Below, in pieces: positions 54,996 to 63,478 of a stretch of 64,000 nt of DNA (its first letter is position 1; each line of letters starts with the position of its first letter). Where the stretch lies: positions 1-64,000 of the forward strand of contig JAISUR010000042.1 of NCBI GenBank assembly GCA_031271975.1, written 5' to 3'. The stretch comes from Propionibacteriaceae bacterium (lineage in GTDB: Bacteria > Actinomycetota > Actinomycetes > Propionibacteriales > Propionibacteriaceae). Under the pieces are notes generated by a model. That model did no database searches, was not told where the DNA came from, and worked only from the letters and a program-made list of their open reading frames with translations. A program made the translations under genes and the position numbers.

Positions 54996-55733
54996 ATGCA
55001 GCCGAACGCCTATGCGCAGCCCTACTCGTCGGACTCCGGAGACGTGGGCGTGTTGTTCTGCCACGGATTCTCCGGCTCACCGTGGTCGCTTCTGGAATGG
55101 GCGCAGGTGACGGCCGCCGCCGGATACCGCGTGCGCCTACCCCGGCTGCCCGGGCACGGCACGAGCTGGCAGGAACTGAACACGACCCAGTGGCGGGATT
55201 GGTACGACTGCGTTTCGCGCGAGTTCAACCAGTTGGCCGCCCACTGTTCCAAGGTCTTCGTCACCGGGCTGTCCATGGGCGGCGCTTTAGCGCTGCGCCT
55301 GGCCGAGAAGCACCCGGACAAAGTGGCCGGGCTGGTGCTGGTCAATCCCGCCGTCCAGGCGAAGCTGGTCTCCCGGGCCGCGCCGCTACTGCAGCATTTC
55401 GTGGGCTCCGTGAAGGCAATCGGCGAGGACATCGCGGCACCAAACGTCTTGGAGCACGCCTACAACCGCACTCCGGTCAAGGCCGTGGCGTCGATGCTGA
55501 AGATGTGGACAGACGTGCGCGCCTGCCTGGACCTTGTCGTCTGCCCGGTGCTGCTGTTCCGCTCGCTGCAGGACCACGTCGTCCCGGCCGCGTCTTCGCG
55601 CACCATCTTGACGCACATTTCCAGCGATGAAATCACCGAACGCTGCCTGGAACGCTCCTACCACGTAGCCACCATGGACTACGACAAGCAGCAGATTTTC
55701 GACGAGTCGCTGGCGTTCTTCGCCGCGCACTGA
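54996..55733 (+). CDS. carboxylesterase, alpha/beta hydrolase
   Basis: A 245-residue alpha/beta hydrolase like Est30/monoacylglycerol lipases. FCHGFSGSPWSLLEWA provides the oxyanion loop, VTGLSMGGALAL the nucleophile Ser in GLSMG, LFRSLQDHVVPA the Asp, and ERSYHVATMDYDKQ the His. No signal peptide is seen, so it is cytosolic or membrane-associated. The 3' end lies 8 bases from the convergent lipoprotein gene. Substrate unknown; small acyl esters or monoglycerides are typical. Confidence 0.88.
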   Translation: MQPNAYAQPYSSDSGDVGVLFCHGFSGSPWSLLEWAQVTAAAGYRVRLPRLPGHGTSWQELNTTQWRDWYDCVSREFNQLAAHCSKVFVTGLSMGGALALRLAEKHPDKVAGLVLVNPAVQAKLVSRAAPLLQHFVGSVKAIGEDIAAPNVLEHAYNRTPVKAVASMLKMWTDVRACLDLVVCPVLLFRSLQDHVVPAASSRTILTHISSDEITERCLERSYHVATMDYDKQQIFDESLAFFAAH

Positions 55734-55741
55734 GCCGGCAG

Positions 55742-56845
55742 CTACGACTTGGCGATCTTCTGCAGCGCGGCCTGATACCAGCCCAAGATTTCGGCCAGCT
55801 TCTCGGCGTCGGGCGCTGTGCCCTTCGCCAACTTGCCGACCAACTCCAAGGCGTCTTTCCTGCCCATTTCGTCCACGCACACGTCCACGACCACCCCGGA
55901 CAGCGCGTAGGCGGCGGCGATGGCGTCCCGGTCCTCAGCGGCGGGATCCGCGGGCAACGCGGCGGGCACGCCGTGGTGGGCTACGTAGTTCTTGACGAGG
56001 GCTTCATTCTGCGCCGCAGCCGAGGAGTACGCCTCTTGGGCGACCCACTCGGCGAGTCCCTCCGTCGCCCACCAAGCGCCCGACTTGGAGCACGGCGAAG
56101 CGGTGGCCGCATGCACCGCCTCGTGCGCCATCAGCGCCTGCCCTTCCGGGTCGGGGGCGCTCAGAGAGGCGGGGTTGACGACGATGTGCACAGCGCCGGA
56201 TTCGCATTCCGCCGCGGCTGACGACGTGGTGGGATCAACATCGACCAACTCGGTGTACTCGCTGGTGGTGCGTGGCAACTCGACGACGAGCCGCCCGTCC
56301 CAAGACTCCACAGTGGATCCCAGCTTGGCGTCCTTGACGACTTTGACAGCATCCTTGAGCCGTTTCAGCCACGCCTTGGACTCGGACTCGGAGACCGTTT
56401 CGGCGGCGATCAGCGTGCCTTCGTCGACATTGGTGACCGTCACCCTCCCGAAAAGCCAGCTCGGCGGGGACGAGGAGGCGAGCCGGTCCAGAATCAGCGT
56501 TCGGCCGCCGACTTTGGCCATTTGCATGCTGAGGGTTTCTCTGGACGGGGTGCTTTGACCGGGAACCGACCACGTCACCTGCAACTGGCCGCTCCCGGAG
56601 ACCGCCGTGAAAGACACGTCTTCGAACTGGCTCAAGTTGGAGTACCACTGCTCCGCCAGCGCCACCCCAACTGTCGAGGTGGCGAAGTTCGCGGCAAACT
56701 GCTGCTCGGACTTGAGGCGGATCGCGGACGTGAGCGATTCAGCCACCTGGGCGGAATCTGGCTCCAGTGGATCGGGGGTCGGTTCGGGCGTGCAGCCAGC
56801 CAGCAGGCTCACTGCGAGAATTGCGCCCAACAGCGCCCGGAGCAT
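55742..56845 (-). CDS. lipoprotein with gluzincin-type metallopeptidase motif
   Basis: A 367-residue lipoprotein (lipobox SLLAGC, Cys18). The first half resembles an NTF2/lipoprotein-like beta module. The second half has HEAVHAATA, an HExxH zinc site, with WWATEGLAEWVAQEAYSSAA ~20 residues later supplying the third ligand Glu, as in MA-clan 'peptidase MA-like' domains. An extracytoplasmic protease acting on wall or secreted proteins is likely. It starts 7 bases after the NlpC/P60 gene stop, so the two are probably co-expressed. Confidence 0.8.
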   Translation of the reverse strand: MLRALLGAILAVSLLAGCTPEPTPDPLEPDSAQVAESLTSAIRLKSEQQFAANFATSTVGVALAEQWYSNLSQFEDVSFTAVSGSGQLQVTWSVPGQSTPSRETLSMQMAKVGGRTLILDRLASSSPPSWLFGRVTVTNVDEGTLIAAETVSESESKAWLKRLKDAVKVVKDAKLGSTVESWDGRLVVELPRTTSEYTELVDVDPTTSSAAAECESGAVHIVVNPASLSAPDPEGQALMAHEAVHAATASPCSKSGAWWATEGLAEWVAQEAYSSAAAQNEALVKNYVAHHGVPAALPADPAAEDRDAIAAAYALSGVVVDVCVDEMGRKDALELVGKLAKGTAPDAEKLAEILGWYQAALQKIAKS

Positions 56846-56852
56846 CGTGTGA

Positions 56853-57869
56853 TCAGCCCACCACGCGGCGCGCGCCCGCATACGGCGCCGGATAGCTGTT
56901 CAGAGTCTGGATGACCAGATCGGAGCGGGTGTTGCGCGCGTGCACGATCTTGCCGCCGCCGATGTACATGCCGACGTGGTGGATCGGGTGATACCAGAAG
57001 ATCAGGTCGCCCGGCTTCAACTCGCTGCGCGACACCGCACGGCCGATCTTGGACTGGGCCTTGGACGAATGCGGCAAGCTGATACCGACAGAGCGGTAAG
57101 AGGCCAGCATCAGGCCCGAGCAGTCGAACGAGTTGGGACCGGAAGCGCCCCACACGTACTGGCCCGTCTTCACCTTGGAGATCGCATACTTGACGGCTCC
57201 CAGCGCCTTGGCGTTCGCGGACTCGCCGCTGATCTCGCTCAGATCGAAGTCAGCCGCGGCGCCGTCGGACTGGTCCAGTTCCATGAGCGCTTCGAGCGTC
57301 AACTCGTCCACGATGGCCTGGGCTTCAGCGAGCTTTGACTCGACCTCGTCCTCAATCTGCGCCAAGCGCTTCTCATCTGCGGCCAGGGCCGCAACCTCGG
57401 AATCCAGAGCACGCTGCATCTGCAGCAACTCGGCCTGCTGGGATTGCTGCTCCTGCAGCGTGGCGTTCAGATTCTCATCAACCTTGCTCACCGTGGACAA
57501 CTGGCCCAACAGCGTATCGGGGTCGCCCTCGCCGAAGATCTGCAGCGACGTGTTGATGCCGCGATTCTGGTACTGCAGCAGCGCCACCTGACGGGCTTCC
57601 GTCGTCAACTGGTTGACGAGCTCGGTCTGCGCGGCGATGTCCTTGCGCAACTGGCTGACCCGCTTCTTGCCCTCGTCCAGCTTGATCTTGGCCTCGTCGT
57701 AGGCCTCGTCGGCCTCGGAGGCTTCTAACTCAAGCTGCTTCACGCGCTCCTTGGCCTTGTCCAGATCGGACGGATCGGCCGTGGCGGAGGGGATGGCGAA
57801 TCCTGAGAAAACCAAGGCGACGGCGGCCACTCCAGCGACGATTATCCTGATCGCTTTGCCGTGTTGCAT
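56853..57869 (-). CDS. NlpC/P60 peptidoglycan endopeptidase with coiled-coil domain
   Basis: A 338-residue secreted protein. After the signal peptide (AGVAAVALVFSGFAIPSATA), residues ~33-210 form a long coiled coil rich in Glu, Gln and Leu, as in RipA-like hydrolases. The C-terminal NlpC/P60 domain has NSFDCSGLM with catalytic Cys near 249, HHVGMYIGGGKIVHARN with the His, and ends VVG. It cleaves stem peptides during growth or division; the coiled coil probably autoinhibits or docks to FtsEX-type partners. AGGAGC precedes ATG 57869. Confidence 0.93.
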   Translation of the reverse strand: MQHGKAIRIIVAGVAAVALVFSGFAIPSATADPSDLDKAKERVKQLELEASEADEAYDEAKIKLDEGKKRVSQLRKDIAAQTELVNQLTTEARQVALLQYQNRGINTSLQIFGEGDPDTLLGQLSTVSKVDENLNATLQEQQSQQAELLQMQRALDSEVAALAADEKRLAQIEDEVESKLAEAQAIVDELTLEALMELDQSDGAAADFDLSEISGESANAKALGAVKYAISKVKTGQYVWGASGPNSFDCSGLMLASYRSVGISLPHSSKAQSKIGRAVSRSELKPGDLIFWYHPIHHVGMYIGGGKIVHARNTRSDLVIQTLNSYPAPYAGARRVVG

Positions 57870-58061
57870 GGGGTTGAGCTCCTGGGGTCGTCGCGAATAC
57901 TTAACTTTGGCTGAGAAAACTCTAAGGGAATCCAGAAGCGAGCGCAACTCGCGTCCCACTACGTAGACACCCTTTTGGCCGTTTCAACGCCCGGCGGCCC
58001 TGCCGTATTCCCCACCCGCTTTGGCGAAAAACTGTCCGTAGGCGCAATTAGTCTTGGACCT

Positions 58062-59786
58062 GTGAGTGCCGCCGTGATCCAGCCGACGTTCGCCGATCTG
58101 GGCGAAGCGCTGTCCGAGGTCACTTTCTGCGTCGTCGACCTGGAGACGACGGGCGCGGGCTCATCCGCCGGCATCACCGAGATCGGCGCGGTGAAGGTCC
58201 GCGGCGGGGAGCAATTGGGTGAATTCCAGACGCTGGTGAACCCAGGCGCCCACATCCCGGCGTCCATCTCCGTCCTGACCGGGATCACGGATTCGATGGT
58301 GGCCGGCGCCCCTTCCATCGCGGCCGCGCTCCCCAGCTTCCTGGAGTTCGCGGCCGGCTGCGTGCTGGTGGCGCACAACGCCGGTTTTGACGTCGGCTTC
58401 CTCAAGCGCGCCTGCGAGGAGTTGGGCTACGCATGGCCCAAGCCCAAGGTCGTGGACACGGTGGCGCTGGCTCGGCAGGCGCTGCTGCGCGACGAAGTCC
58501 GCAACTACAAACTGGGCACGTTGGCGGCCCATTTCCACACCGCGGTGACGCCCGACCACCGCGCCCTGGACGACGCCCGGGCCACTGTCGAGGTGTTGCA
58601 CGGCCTGCTGGAACGCGTCGGGTCGCTGGGCGTCTTCTCCCTGGAAGAACTGCTTGACTTCACCCGCCGGGTCTCACCCGCCCGGCGCGCCAAACGCGGT
58701 ATGGCCGAAGGGCTGCCACAACTCCCCGGGGTGTACTGCTTCGTCGCCGAATTGGCCGACAAGCAAGGGATACTGCGGCGCCAAGTCCTGTATGTGGGCA
58801 AGTCGAAGAACATCTACCGGCGGGTCCGCAGCTACTTCACATCCGCCGAGACACGCCGCCGCATGGACGAGATGGTGCGCATCGCGACAAGAGTTGAGGC
58901 GACGGTGTGCCGCACGGAATTGGAGGCGCAAGTCCTGGAGCTGCGGCTGATAGCCGCGCACTCGCCGCGCTACAACCGGCGGTCCAAATTCCCGGACCGA
59001 TACCTGTGGCTGCGCCTGACCGACGAGCCGTTCCCGCGTTTCTCAGTGGTGCGCAAGCCTCCACCCGGTCCCTGCCTTGGCCCGCTCAGCGGCCGGGCCG
59101 CCGCCGCGGACGCGATGCTGGTCGCGCAAGAAGCCTTCGGTTTGCGGCAGTGCAACCAGCGGATCCCCCTCCACAAGCCCGCTCCAGCGTGCGCTTTGGC
59201 CCAATTGGGCCGCTGCCCAGCCCCCTGCCAACACCTGATCAGCCCGGCGGATTACGCCGTGCTCGTGGACGCGGCCAGTGCGGCGTTGGCCGGGGACGTC
59301 CGCCCGGCGCTGCATGCCGCCGCCAGCCGCGTGGCCGAACTGGCCGCCGCCCAGCGCTATGAGCAGGCCGGGGAGATCGTCGGGCGGCTGGAAGGATACT
59401 TGGCGGCCACGGCGAAACACCATCGCCTAGCGAGCCTGGCCGCGTGCCCGTTGCTGGTCGCCGCGTACCCGGTGGACAAGGGTTGGGAGATCCACGTCAT
59501 CCGGCACGGCCACCTGGCGGCGGCAACCCAGGTGCGGCGGGCGGCCGAGGTCATCCCCGCAGCCGCGGCGGCTGTTGCCGAATCGGGCACTGGGCCGGAT
59601 CCGCTCGTCGAAGAGACACAACTCATCGCTGATTGGCTGGAACGCCCCGGCGTGCGCATCATCGAGATCGAAGGCACCTGGGCCTGGCCGCTGCACGCGG
59701 GGGTGGGCTCGCTGCCGCAAGCCCTCGCGGAGCCCGATCAGTCGGCCCCGATAGAGAAGGCGGCCTCCAGATCCAGCGACGAATAG
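58062..59786 (+). CDS. DEDDh exonuclease fused to UvrC-like GIY-YIG domain
   Basis: A 574-residue protein. Residues ~20-190 form a DnaQ-type 3'-5' exonuclease: D26 and E28 in VVDLETTG, AHNAGFDVGFLKRA and HRALDDARAT. Residues ~225-310 form a GIY-YIG nuclease as in UvrC (GVYCFVAEL, VLYVGKSKNIYRRVR, and ELEAQVLELRLIAAH). The remaining C-terminus is UvrC-like but lacks the second endonuclease and HhH domains. Such fusions are known in actinobacteria; a DNA-repair role is inferred. GTG 58062 follows TAGTCT (58049-58054) by 7 bases. The last 49 bases overlap the convergent Lrp-type gene. Confidence 0.88.
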   Translation: MSAAVIQPTFADLGEALSEVTFCVVDLETTGAGSSAGITEIGAVKVRGGEQLGEFQTLVNPGAHIPASISVLTGITDSMVAGAPSIAAALPSFLEFAAGCVLVAHNAGFDVGFLKRACEELGYAWPKPKVVDTVALARQALLRDEVRNYKLGTLAAHFHTAVTPDHRALDDARATVEVLHGLLERVGSLGVFSLEELLDFTRRVSPARRAKRGMAEGLPQLPGVYCFVAELADKQGILRRQVLYVGKSKNIYRRVRSYFTSAETRRRMDEMVRIATRVEATVCRTELEAQVLELRLIAAHSPRYNRRSKFPDRYLWLRLTDEPFPRFSVVRKPPPGPCLGPLSGRAAAADAMLVAQEAFGLRQCNQRIPLHKPAPACALAQLGRCPAPCQHLISPADYAVLVDAASAALAGDVRPALHAAASRVAELAAAQRYEQAGEIVGRLEGYLAATAKHHRLASLAACPLLVAAYPVDKGWEIHVIRHGHLAAATQVRRAAEVIPAAAAAVAESGTGPDPLVEETQLIADWLERPGVRIIEIEGTWAWPLHAGVGSLPQALAEPDQSAPIEKAASRSSDE

Positions 59787-60016
59787 GCGCGGAAGGCGAT
59801 GTGTGTCTCCGTCGCCAGCACGCCGGGGATCTTGTTGAGTTGGTCGGCGACCGTTTGCGCGACGTCTTCCAAGGTGTGCACATGGACCATCGCTATCAGG
59901 TCGATGGTTCCCGTCGTGGAGTAGACCTCCGAGACCCCGGGCAGATCCGCGATGCGCTGCGCGACCTCGGAAAGCTGCGGGGTGTCCGCTTCCACAAAGA
60001 CAATCGCGGTGATCAT
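59738..60016 (-). CDS. Lrp/AsnC effector-domain protein without DNA-binding domain
   Basis: A 92-residue stand-alone RAM (AsnC_trans_reg) domain: MITAIVFVEADTPQLSEVAQ, then GVSEVYSTTGTIDLIAMVHV and a C-terminal FRAYSSLDLEAAF. Without a helix-turn-helix it should sense an amino acid or modulate other Lrp proteins. GGAGGAGTGAC before ATG 60016 is a good ribosome-binding site and lies inside the end of the cyclophilin gene. It overlaps the nuclease gene on the other strand by 49 bases. Confidence 0.9.
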   Translation of the reverse strand: MITAIVFVEADTPQLSEVAQRIADLPGVSEVYSTTGTIDLIAMVHVHTLEDVAQTVADQLNKIPGVLATETHIAFRAYSSLDLEAAFSIGAD

Positions 60017-60017
60017 G

Positions 60018-60530
60018 TCACTCCTCCACGGTGACGGATTCAATCACGACAGGCTTGACCGGGCGGTCTTGGAAACCCGTCGGCACCTGGGCGATCTCGT
60101 CGACGACCTGCTGTGAAGCCGGGTCCTTGACTTCTCCGAAGATGGTGTGGCGGCGGTTCAGATGCGGCGTGGGGCCAACCGTGATGAAGAACTGCGAGCC
60201 GTTGGTGCCTGGGCCCGCGTTGGCCATGGCCAGCAGATACGGCTTGTCGAACACCAAGTCCGGGTGGAATTCGTCGGCGAACTGATAGCCGGGCCCACCG
60301 CGCCCGTCACCGCGGGGACAACCGCCTTGGATCATGAATCCGTCGATGACCCGGTGGAACGTCAGGCCGTCGTAGAACTTGCCAGTCGTGGTCTGTCCGC
60401 TGGCGGGATCCCGGTACTCCTTCGTGCCGGTGGCCAGCCCGGTGAAGTTGGCGACCGTCTGCGGGGCCTGGTCGTCGAACAACTCGATGACGATGTCCCC
60501 GTGGTTGGTATGCAGTGTGGCTTTGCTCAC
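60018..60530 (-). CDS. peptidyl-prolyl cis-trans isomerase, cyclophilin type
   Basis: A 170-residue cyclophilin that speeds folding at prolines. [21 protein letters not shown] holds the catalytic Arg and Gln, [10 protein letters not shown] the FFIT block, and [11 protein letters not shown] the C-terminal motif. No signal peptide, so it is cytosolic. It starts with GTG 60530 after AAGGGAAAC and overlaps nothing downstream except the Lrp-type ribosome-binding site. Confidence 0.95.
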   Translation of the reverse strand: MSKATLHTNHGDIVIELFDDQAPQTVANFTGLATGTKEYRDPASGQTTTGKFYDGLTFHRVIDGFMIQGGCPRGDGRGGPGYQFADEFHPDLVFDKPYLLAMANAGPGTNGSQFFITVGPTPHLNRRHTIFGEVKDPASQQVVDEIAQVPTGFQDRPVKPVVIESVTVEE

Positions 60531-60542
60531 TTGTTTCCCTTC

Positions 60543-61289
60543 TTACTTGGCGGCTGTGAAACCGGCCGCTTCGGCCGCCTCGGCGGAGTTGAACCATACT
60601 TCGGCCGTAGTGCGGTCGTAGTGCGAACCGCCGGGCACATGGTATTTCTTCGAGCGGGCATTGCCTTTGATCGTAAACCCTTCCGGCGGCTCATCCCCGA
60701 CATAAGAGCCCTCGCCGTACCCCTCAGCGGCCGCGGCGGCGGGCTCTTCGGCATCGCCGGCTGGGACTTCAAATGGAGCGACGGTCTCGCCCTCGGGGGC
60801 GTCCATCGACTCGGCGGCGGGAACGAAATCGTCTGTCACGTCAGCGCTCGGATGCGCGATGAACGCGTCGGACGGCGTGTGGGAAACCCAATCGGCCTCC
60901 GACGGCGGCTCCAAAGCCTTCTTCACGACCCAGGCGACCGTCCCGGCAATCGCAGCGAGCAGCGCGAAGACGAAGAACTTCTTGCAGCACTTCTTCTTTG
61001 GGGCCACGACGACAGGCTCCGGCTCGGGGGCGTGGCCCAAGAACGTGGTCAGCAACTCGTCCCTGACGTGTTCGATGCGCGGTTGCAGTTGTTCCAACGT
61101 CTCACCGGCGACTTGGGCGCTGTGCCGGATACGGGCAGCCGCTTGGTCTGCCAGCGGGGCGACCTTGTCCTGCGCCTGCTCGACGTACGGCGCCAGGCGC
61201 TCCACGGCTTCGGCGATGGCCGCTTGGCCGATCTCGGCCGCCGCGGCGGCGTTTTGCTCGACAGCTTGCAGCAATTCAGACTTGCGCAT
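60543..61289 (-). CDS. membrane protein with C-terminal sunset domain
   Basis: A 248-residue protein. An Ala/Glu-rich helical N-terminus (~1-85) is followed by [20 protein letters not shown] with one membrane helix, an acidic Pro/Ala linker, and a 45-residue 'sunset' domain: [22 protein letters not shown] followed by [19 protein letters not shown] (two adjacent parts). The domain often sits at the ends of actinobacterial surface or membrane proteins; function unknown. GGAGGAGAC precedes ATG 61289. It lies 12 bases before the cyclophilin gene, likely one operon. Confidence 0.85.
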   Translation of the reverse strand: MRKSELLQAVEQNAAAAAEIGQAAIAEAVERLAPYVEQAQDKVAPLADQAAARIRHSAQVAGETLEQLQPRIEHVRDELLTTFLGHAPEPEPVVVAPKKKCCKKFFVFALLAAIAGTVAWVVKKALEPPSEADWVSHTPSDAFIAHPSADVTDDFVPAAESMDAPEGETVAPFEVPAGDAEEPAAAAAEGYGEGSYVGDEPPEGFTIKGNARSKKYHVPGGSHYDRTTAEVWFNSAEAAEAAGFTAAK

Positions 61290-61387
61290 GTCTCCTCCAA
61301 AATGGACTTTGCCTCAAACCTACCCCAACCAGGGACACAACCCACGGCCTTTGCCCGACAAGTTCGGCAATCTTGCCGGCGACGGGT

Positions 61388-62428
61388 CTAAACGAGTGAC
61401 TGCGTCTTGGACACCCACGCCTCCAGCAGGCGCGCGGCCGCGCCGGAATCAACCGCAGCGCGCATCCTCTCCAGTTGCCCGCCCAGCTGCGGTGCAACCG
61501 GCGCCGAGAGATCCGGCCCGGCGTAAGCCAGGCCCGCCGCTGCGGCGTTCAGCAGCACGATGTCGCGCACCGGGCCCGGTTTGCCGCCCAATGTCTCGCG
61601 GACAATGGCGGCGTTCAGTTGCGGCGAGCCGCCGACCAAGGCGGACTTTTCCGCCCGCGCGATGCCCAACTCGGCTGGATCAAGCGCAGTTTGGACCACC
61701 TGCCCCGCGTTGATCAGCCACAGGGCGGAATCGGTCGTCGTGGTGAGTTCGTCGAGGCCGTCACCGCCGTGGAACACCAGCCCGCGGGCCCCGCGCCCGG
61801 CGAGCACTCCCGCCATCAGCGGCGCCATGCGTTCGTTGGCCACGCCGACGGCCTGCGCGATCGGTTTGGCGGGGTTGGCGAGCGGGCCGAGGAAGTTGAA
61901 AGTCGTTTGCACGGCAAGCTCGCGGCGGGCCGTGGCGGCGAAACGCAGCGAAGGATGGTACATAGCCGCGAACAGGAAGGCGATCCCGAGTTCGGCGAGC
62001 ACCTCCTGCTGTTTGGCGGGCGGCACGTTCAGCGCGACGCCGAGGGCTTCCAGGCAGTCGGCCGTACCGCAGGCGGAAGACGCCGCACGGTTGCCGTGCT
62101 TGACGACCGGGACTCCGGCGGCCGCCGCGATGATGGCCGCCATCGTGGAGATGTTCACCGTGTTGGCCCGGTCGCCGCCCGAACCGACAATGTCCACAGC
62201 CTCGGGATTGATCGAGATCGCCGTGGCGCGGCCCAGCATCCCCTGTGCCAGTCCGGAAATTTCGTCGACGGTCTCGCCTTTGGCGCGCAACGCCACCGCA
62301 AAGCCGGCGATCTGGACATTGGTGGCCTCCCCGGCGAGGATCTGGTCCATTGCCCAAGCGGCCTGCTCGGGAGCCAAGTCCTGCCCGTTGATCAGGCCGG
62401 TGAGGATGTCTGGCCAGCTATAGCTCAC
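61388..62428 (-). CDS. trpD: anthranilate phosphoribosyltransferase
   Basis: A 346-residue enzyme of tryptophan synthesis that joins anthranilate and PRPP. VDIVGSGGDRANTVNIST carries the GSGGD PRPP loop (~82-86), VVKHGNRAASSACGTAD the anthranilate site, and FNFLGPLANPAKP the later conserved block. GTG 62428 overlaps the stop of the receiver-like gene (GTGA). No other trp gene is nearby, a common arrangement in actinobacteria. Confidence 0.95.
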   Translation of the reverse strand: MSYSWPDILTGLINGQDLAPEQAAWAMDQILAGEATNVQIAGFAVALRAKGETVDEISGLAQGMLGRATAISINPEAVDIVGSGGDRANTVNISTMAAIIAAAAGVPVVKHGNRAASSACGTADCLEALGVALNVPPAKQQEVLAELGIAFLFAAMYHPSLRFAATARRELAVQTTFNFLGPLANPAKPIAQAVGVANERMAPLMAGVLAGRGARGLVFHGGDGLDELTTTTDSALWLINAGQVVQTALDPAELGIARAEKSALVGGSPQLNAAIVRETLGGKPGPVRDIVLLNAAAAGLAYAGPDLSAPVAPQLGGQLERMRAAVDSGAAARLLEAWVSKTQSLV

Positions 62429-62850
62429 GCGCTCGCCTCCGCAGTTTCGGGGGTCTCGGCGAACCAGGCGCGCAGCAATTCGGCGGCCTTCAGCGGCAAG
62501 AGCACCGGATCGACCGGGTGCGTCAAGGTGGCGTCAGCCTGCGACCACGTGGCGAGCCACGCATCCGCGACGCGCGCCACCAGGAGCAGCACCGGCGGGC
62601 AAACCGGATAGTCGTCTTTGAGTTGGTGTGCCAGGCCCATACCACCGGCGGGTGTGGCCTCGCCATCCAGGATCGCCAGGTCGATGGCGCCGGAATCCAT
62701 GAATTGCAGAGCCGCGGGTTGTGTGGCGGCCTCGACGACCTCCACCTCGGGCAGATCAGCTGCGATCGATTTGCCCAACGCGGCGCGGACAGCTTCGCGC
62801 ACGGCGCGCTCGTCGGAATAGACCAAGATGCGGGCGATTGATTCGGTCAT
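62425..62850 (-). CDS. receiver-like (CheY-fold) protein with altered active site
   Basis: A 141-residue protein with the alternating pattern of a response-regulator receiver: RILVYSDERAVREAVRAAL, DLAILDGEATPAGGMGLAHQL and LTHPVDPVLLPLKAAELL. The phosphoacceptor Asp may remain in AILDGE, but the conserved Lys before the cis-Pro is His (THPVDP), and no output domain follows. It is coupled to trpD by a GTGA overlap. It may be a pseudo-receiver that acts by protein contact; function unknown. Confidence 0.75.
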   Translation of the reverse strand: MTESIARILVYSDERAVREAVRAALGKSIAADLPEVEVVEAATQPAALQFMDSGAIDLAILDGEATPAGGMGLAHQLKDDYPVCPPVLLLVARVADAWLATWSQADATLTHPVDPVLLPLKAAELLRAWFAETPETAEASA

Positions 62851-62865
62851 GGGTTGCCTTCCGGC

Positions 62866-63213
62866 TCAGTGGAAGCTGTTCCCGCAGGCGCAGCTGTTGA
62901 CGGCGTTCGGATTGTCGATCGTGAAACCGACCTGCTGGATCGTATCGACGAAGTCGATGGTGGCACCCACCAAGTACGGGGCGCTCATCTGGTCGGTAAC
63001 CAGGCGCACACCGTAGAACTCCTGGGCGACGTCAGAATCGAGGACTTCCTCGTCGAGGCTCAACTGGTACCGCAGCCCGGCGCATCCGCCCGGCCCGACG
63101 GATATCCGCAGCGCCAGATCGGCGACGCCCTCGTTTTCGGCCAGGGCCTTCACCTTCGTTGCGGCAGCCTCGGTCAAAGTCATCCCGGTAGCTGTTGTCT
63201 GATCCAGTGTCAT
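62866..63213 (-). CDS. erpA: HesB/IscA-type iron-sulfur carrier (ErpA-like)
   Basis: A 115-residue A-type carrier with C44 (GPGGCAGLRYQL) and C108/C110 (NSCACGNSF), the three ligands that transfer iron-sulfur clusters to target proteins. GGAGGAGAAT precedes ATG 63213, which decides the start against the longer frame to 63285. It is the probable supplier for Fe-S proteins such as WhiB2 and the ferredoxin in this window (general inference). Confidence 0.94.
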   Translation of the reverse strand: MTLDQTTATGMTLTEAAATKVKALAENEGVADLALRISVGPGGCAGLRYQLSLDEEVLDSDVAQEFYGVRLVTDQMSAPYLVGATIDFVDTIQQVGFTIDNPNAVNSCACGNSFH

Positions 63214-63277
63214 ATTCTCCTCCAAAGTGTTCGCCAGGTTCAGTGTAGTCGTCTCGCGGTTGGCCGCGTGCGGCCGG

Positions 63278-63478
63278 CTACGCATCCAGACTCATGGGCC
63301 CCATCACGGCTTCGCCGCCGTCGACGAGCGTCACAGCGGTGACCCCGGCTTCCGCCAACTCGGCCCAACTCGAACCCAGCCAATCCTCGGCTGCCGCCAC
63401 GTCGGCGAAACCCAAGTCCAGGCCGAAGGCGGAGCGCTCGGCGCAAGACAGCTCCGGAGTCGTCTCCCAGGTGAGCAT
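63278..63478 (-). CDS. small conserved protein between erpA and DUF3043
   Basis: A 66-residue acidic protein (MLTWETTPELSCAERSAFGL at the start, GGEAVMGPMSLDA at the end). I do not recognise a domain. Its ATG shares one base with the DUF3043 stop (TGATG), so it is translated with that membrane protein. Confidence 0.65.
   Translation of the reverse strand: MLTWETTPELSCAERSAFGLDLGFADVAAAEDWLGSSWAELAEAGVTAVTLVDGGEAVMGPMSLDA

Noticed and set aside
57870-58061. Possible c-di-AMP (ydaO) riboswitch before the NlpC/P60 gene
   Set aside because: The gap is under 200 bases and I could not find the conserved ydaO motifs on the minus strand; only small hairpins are present.
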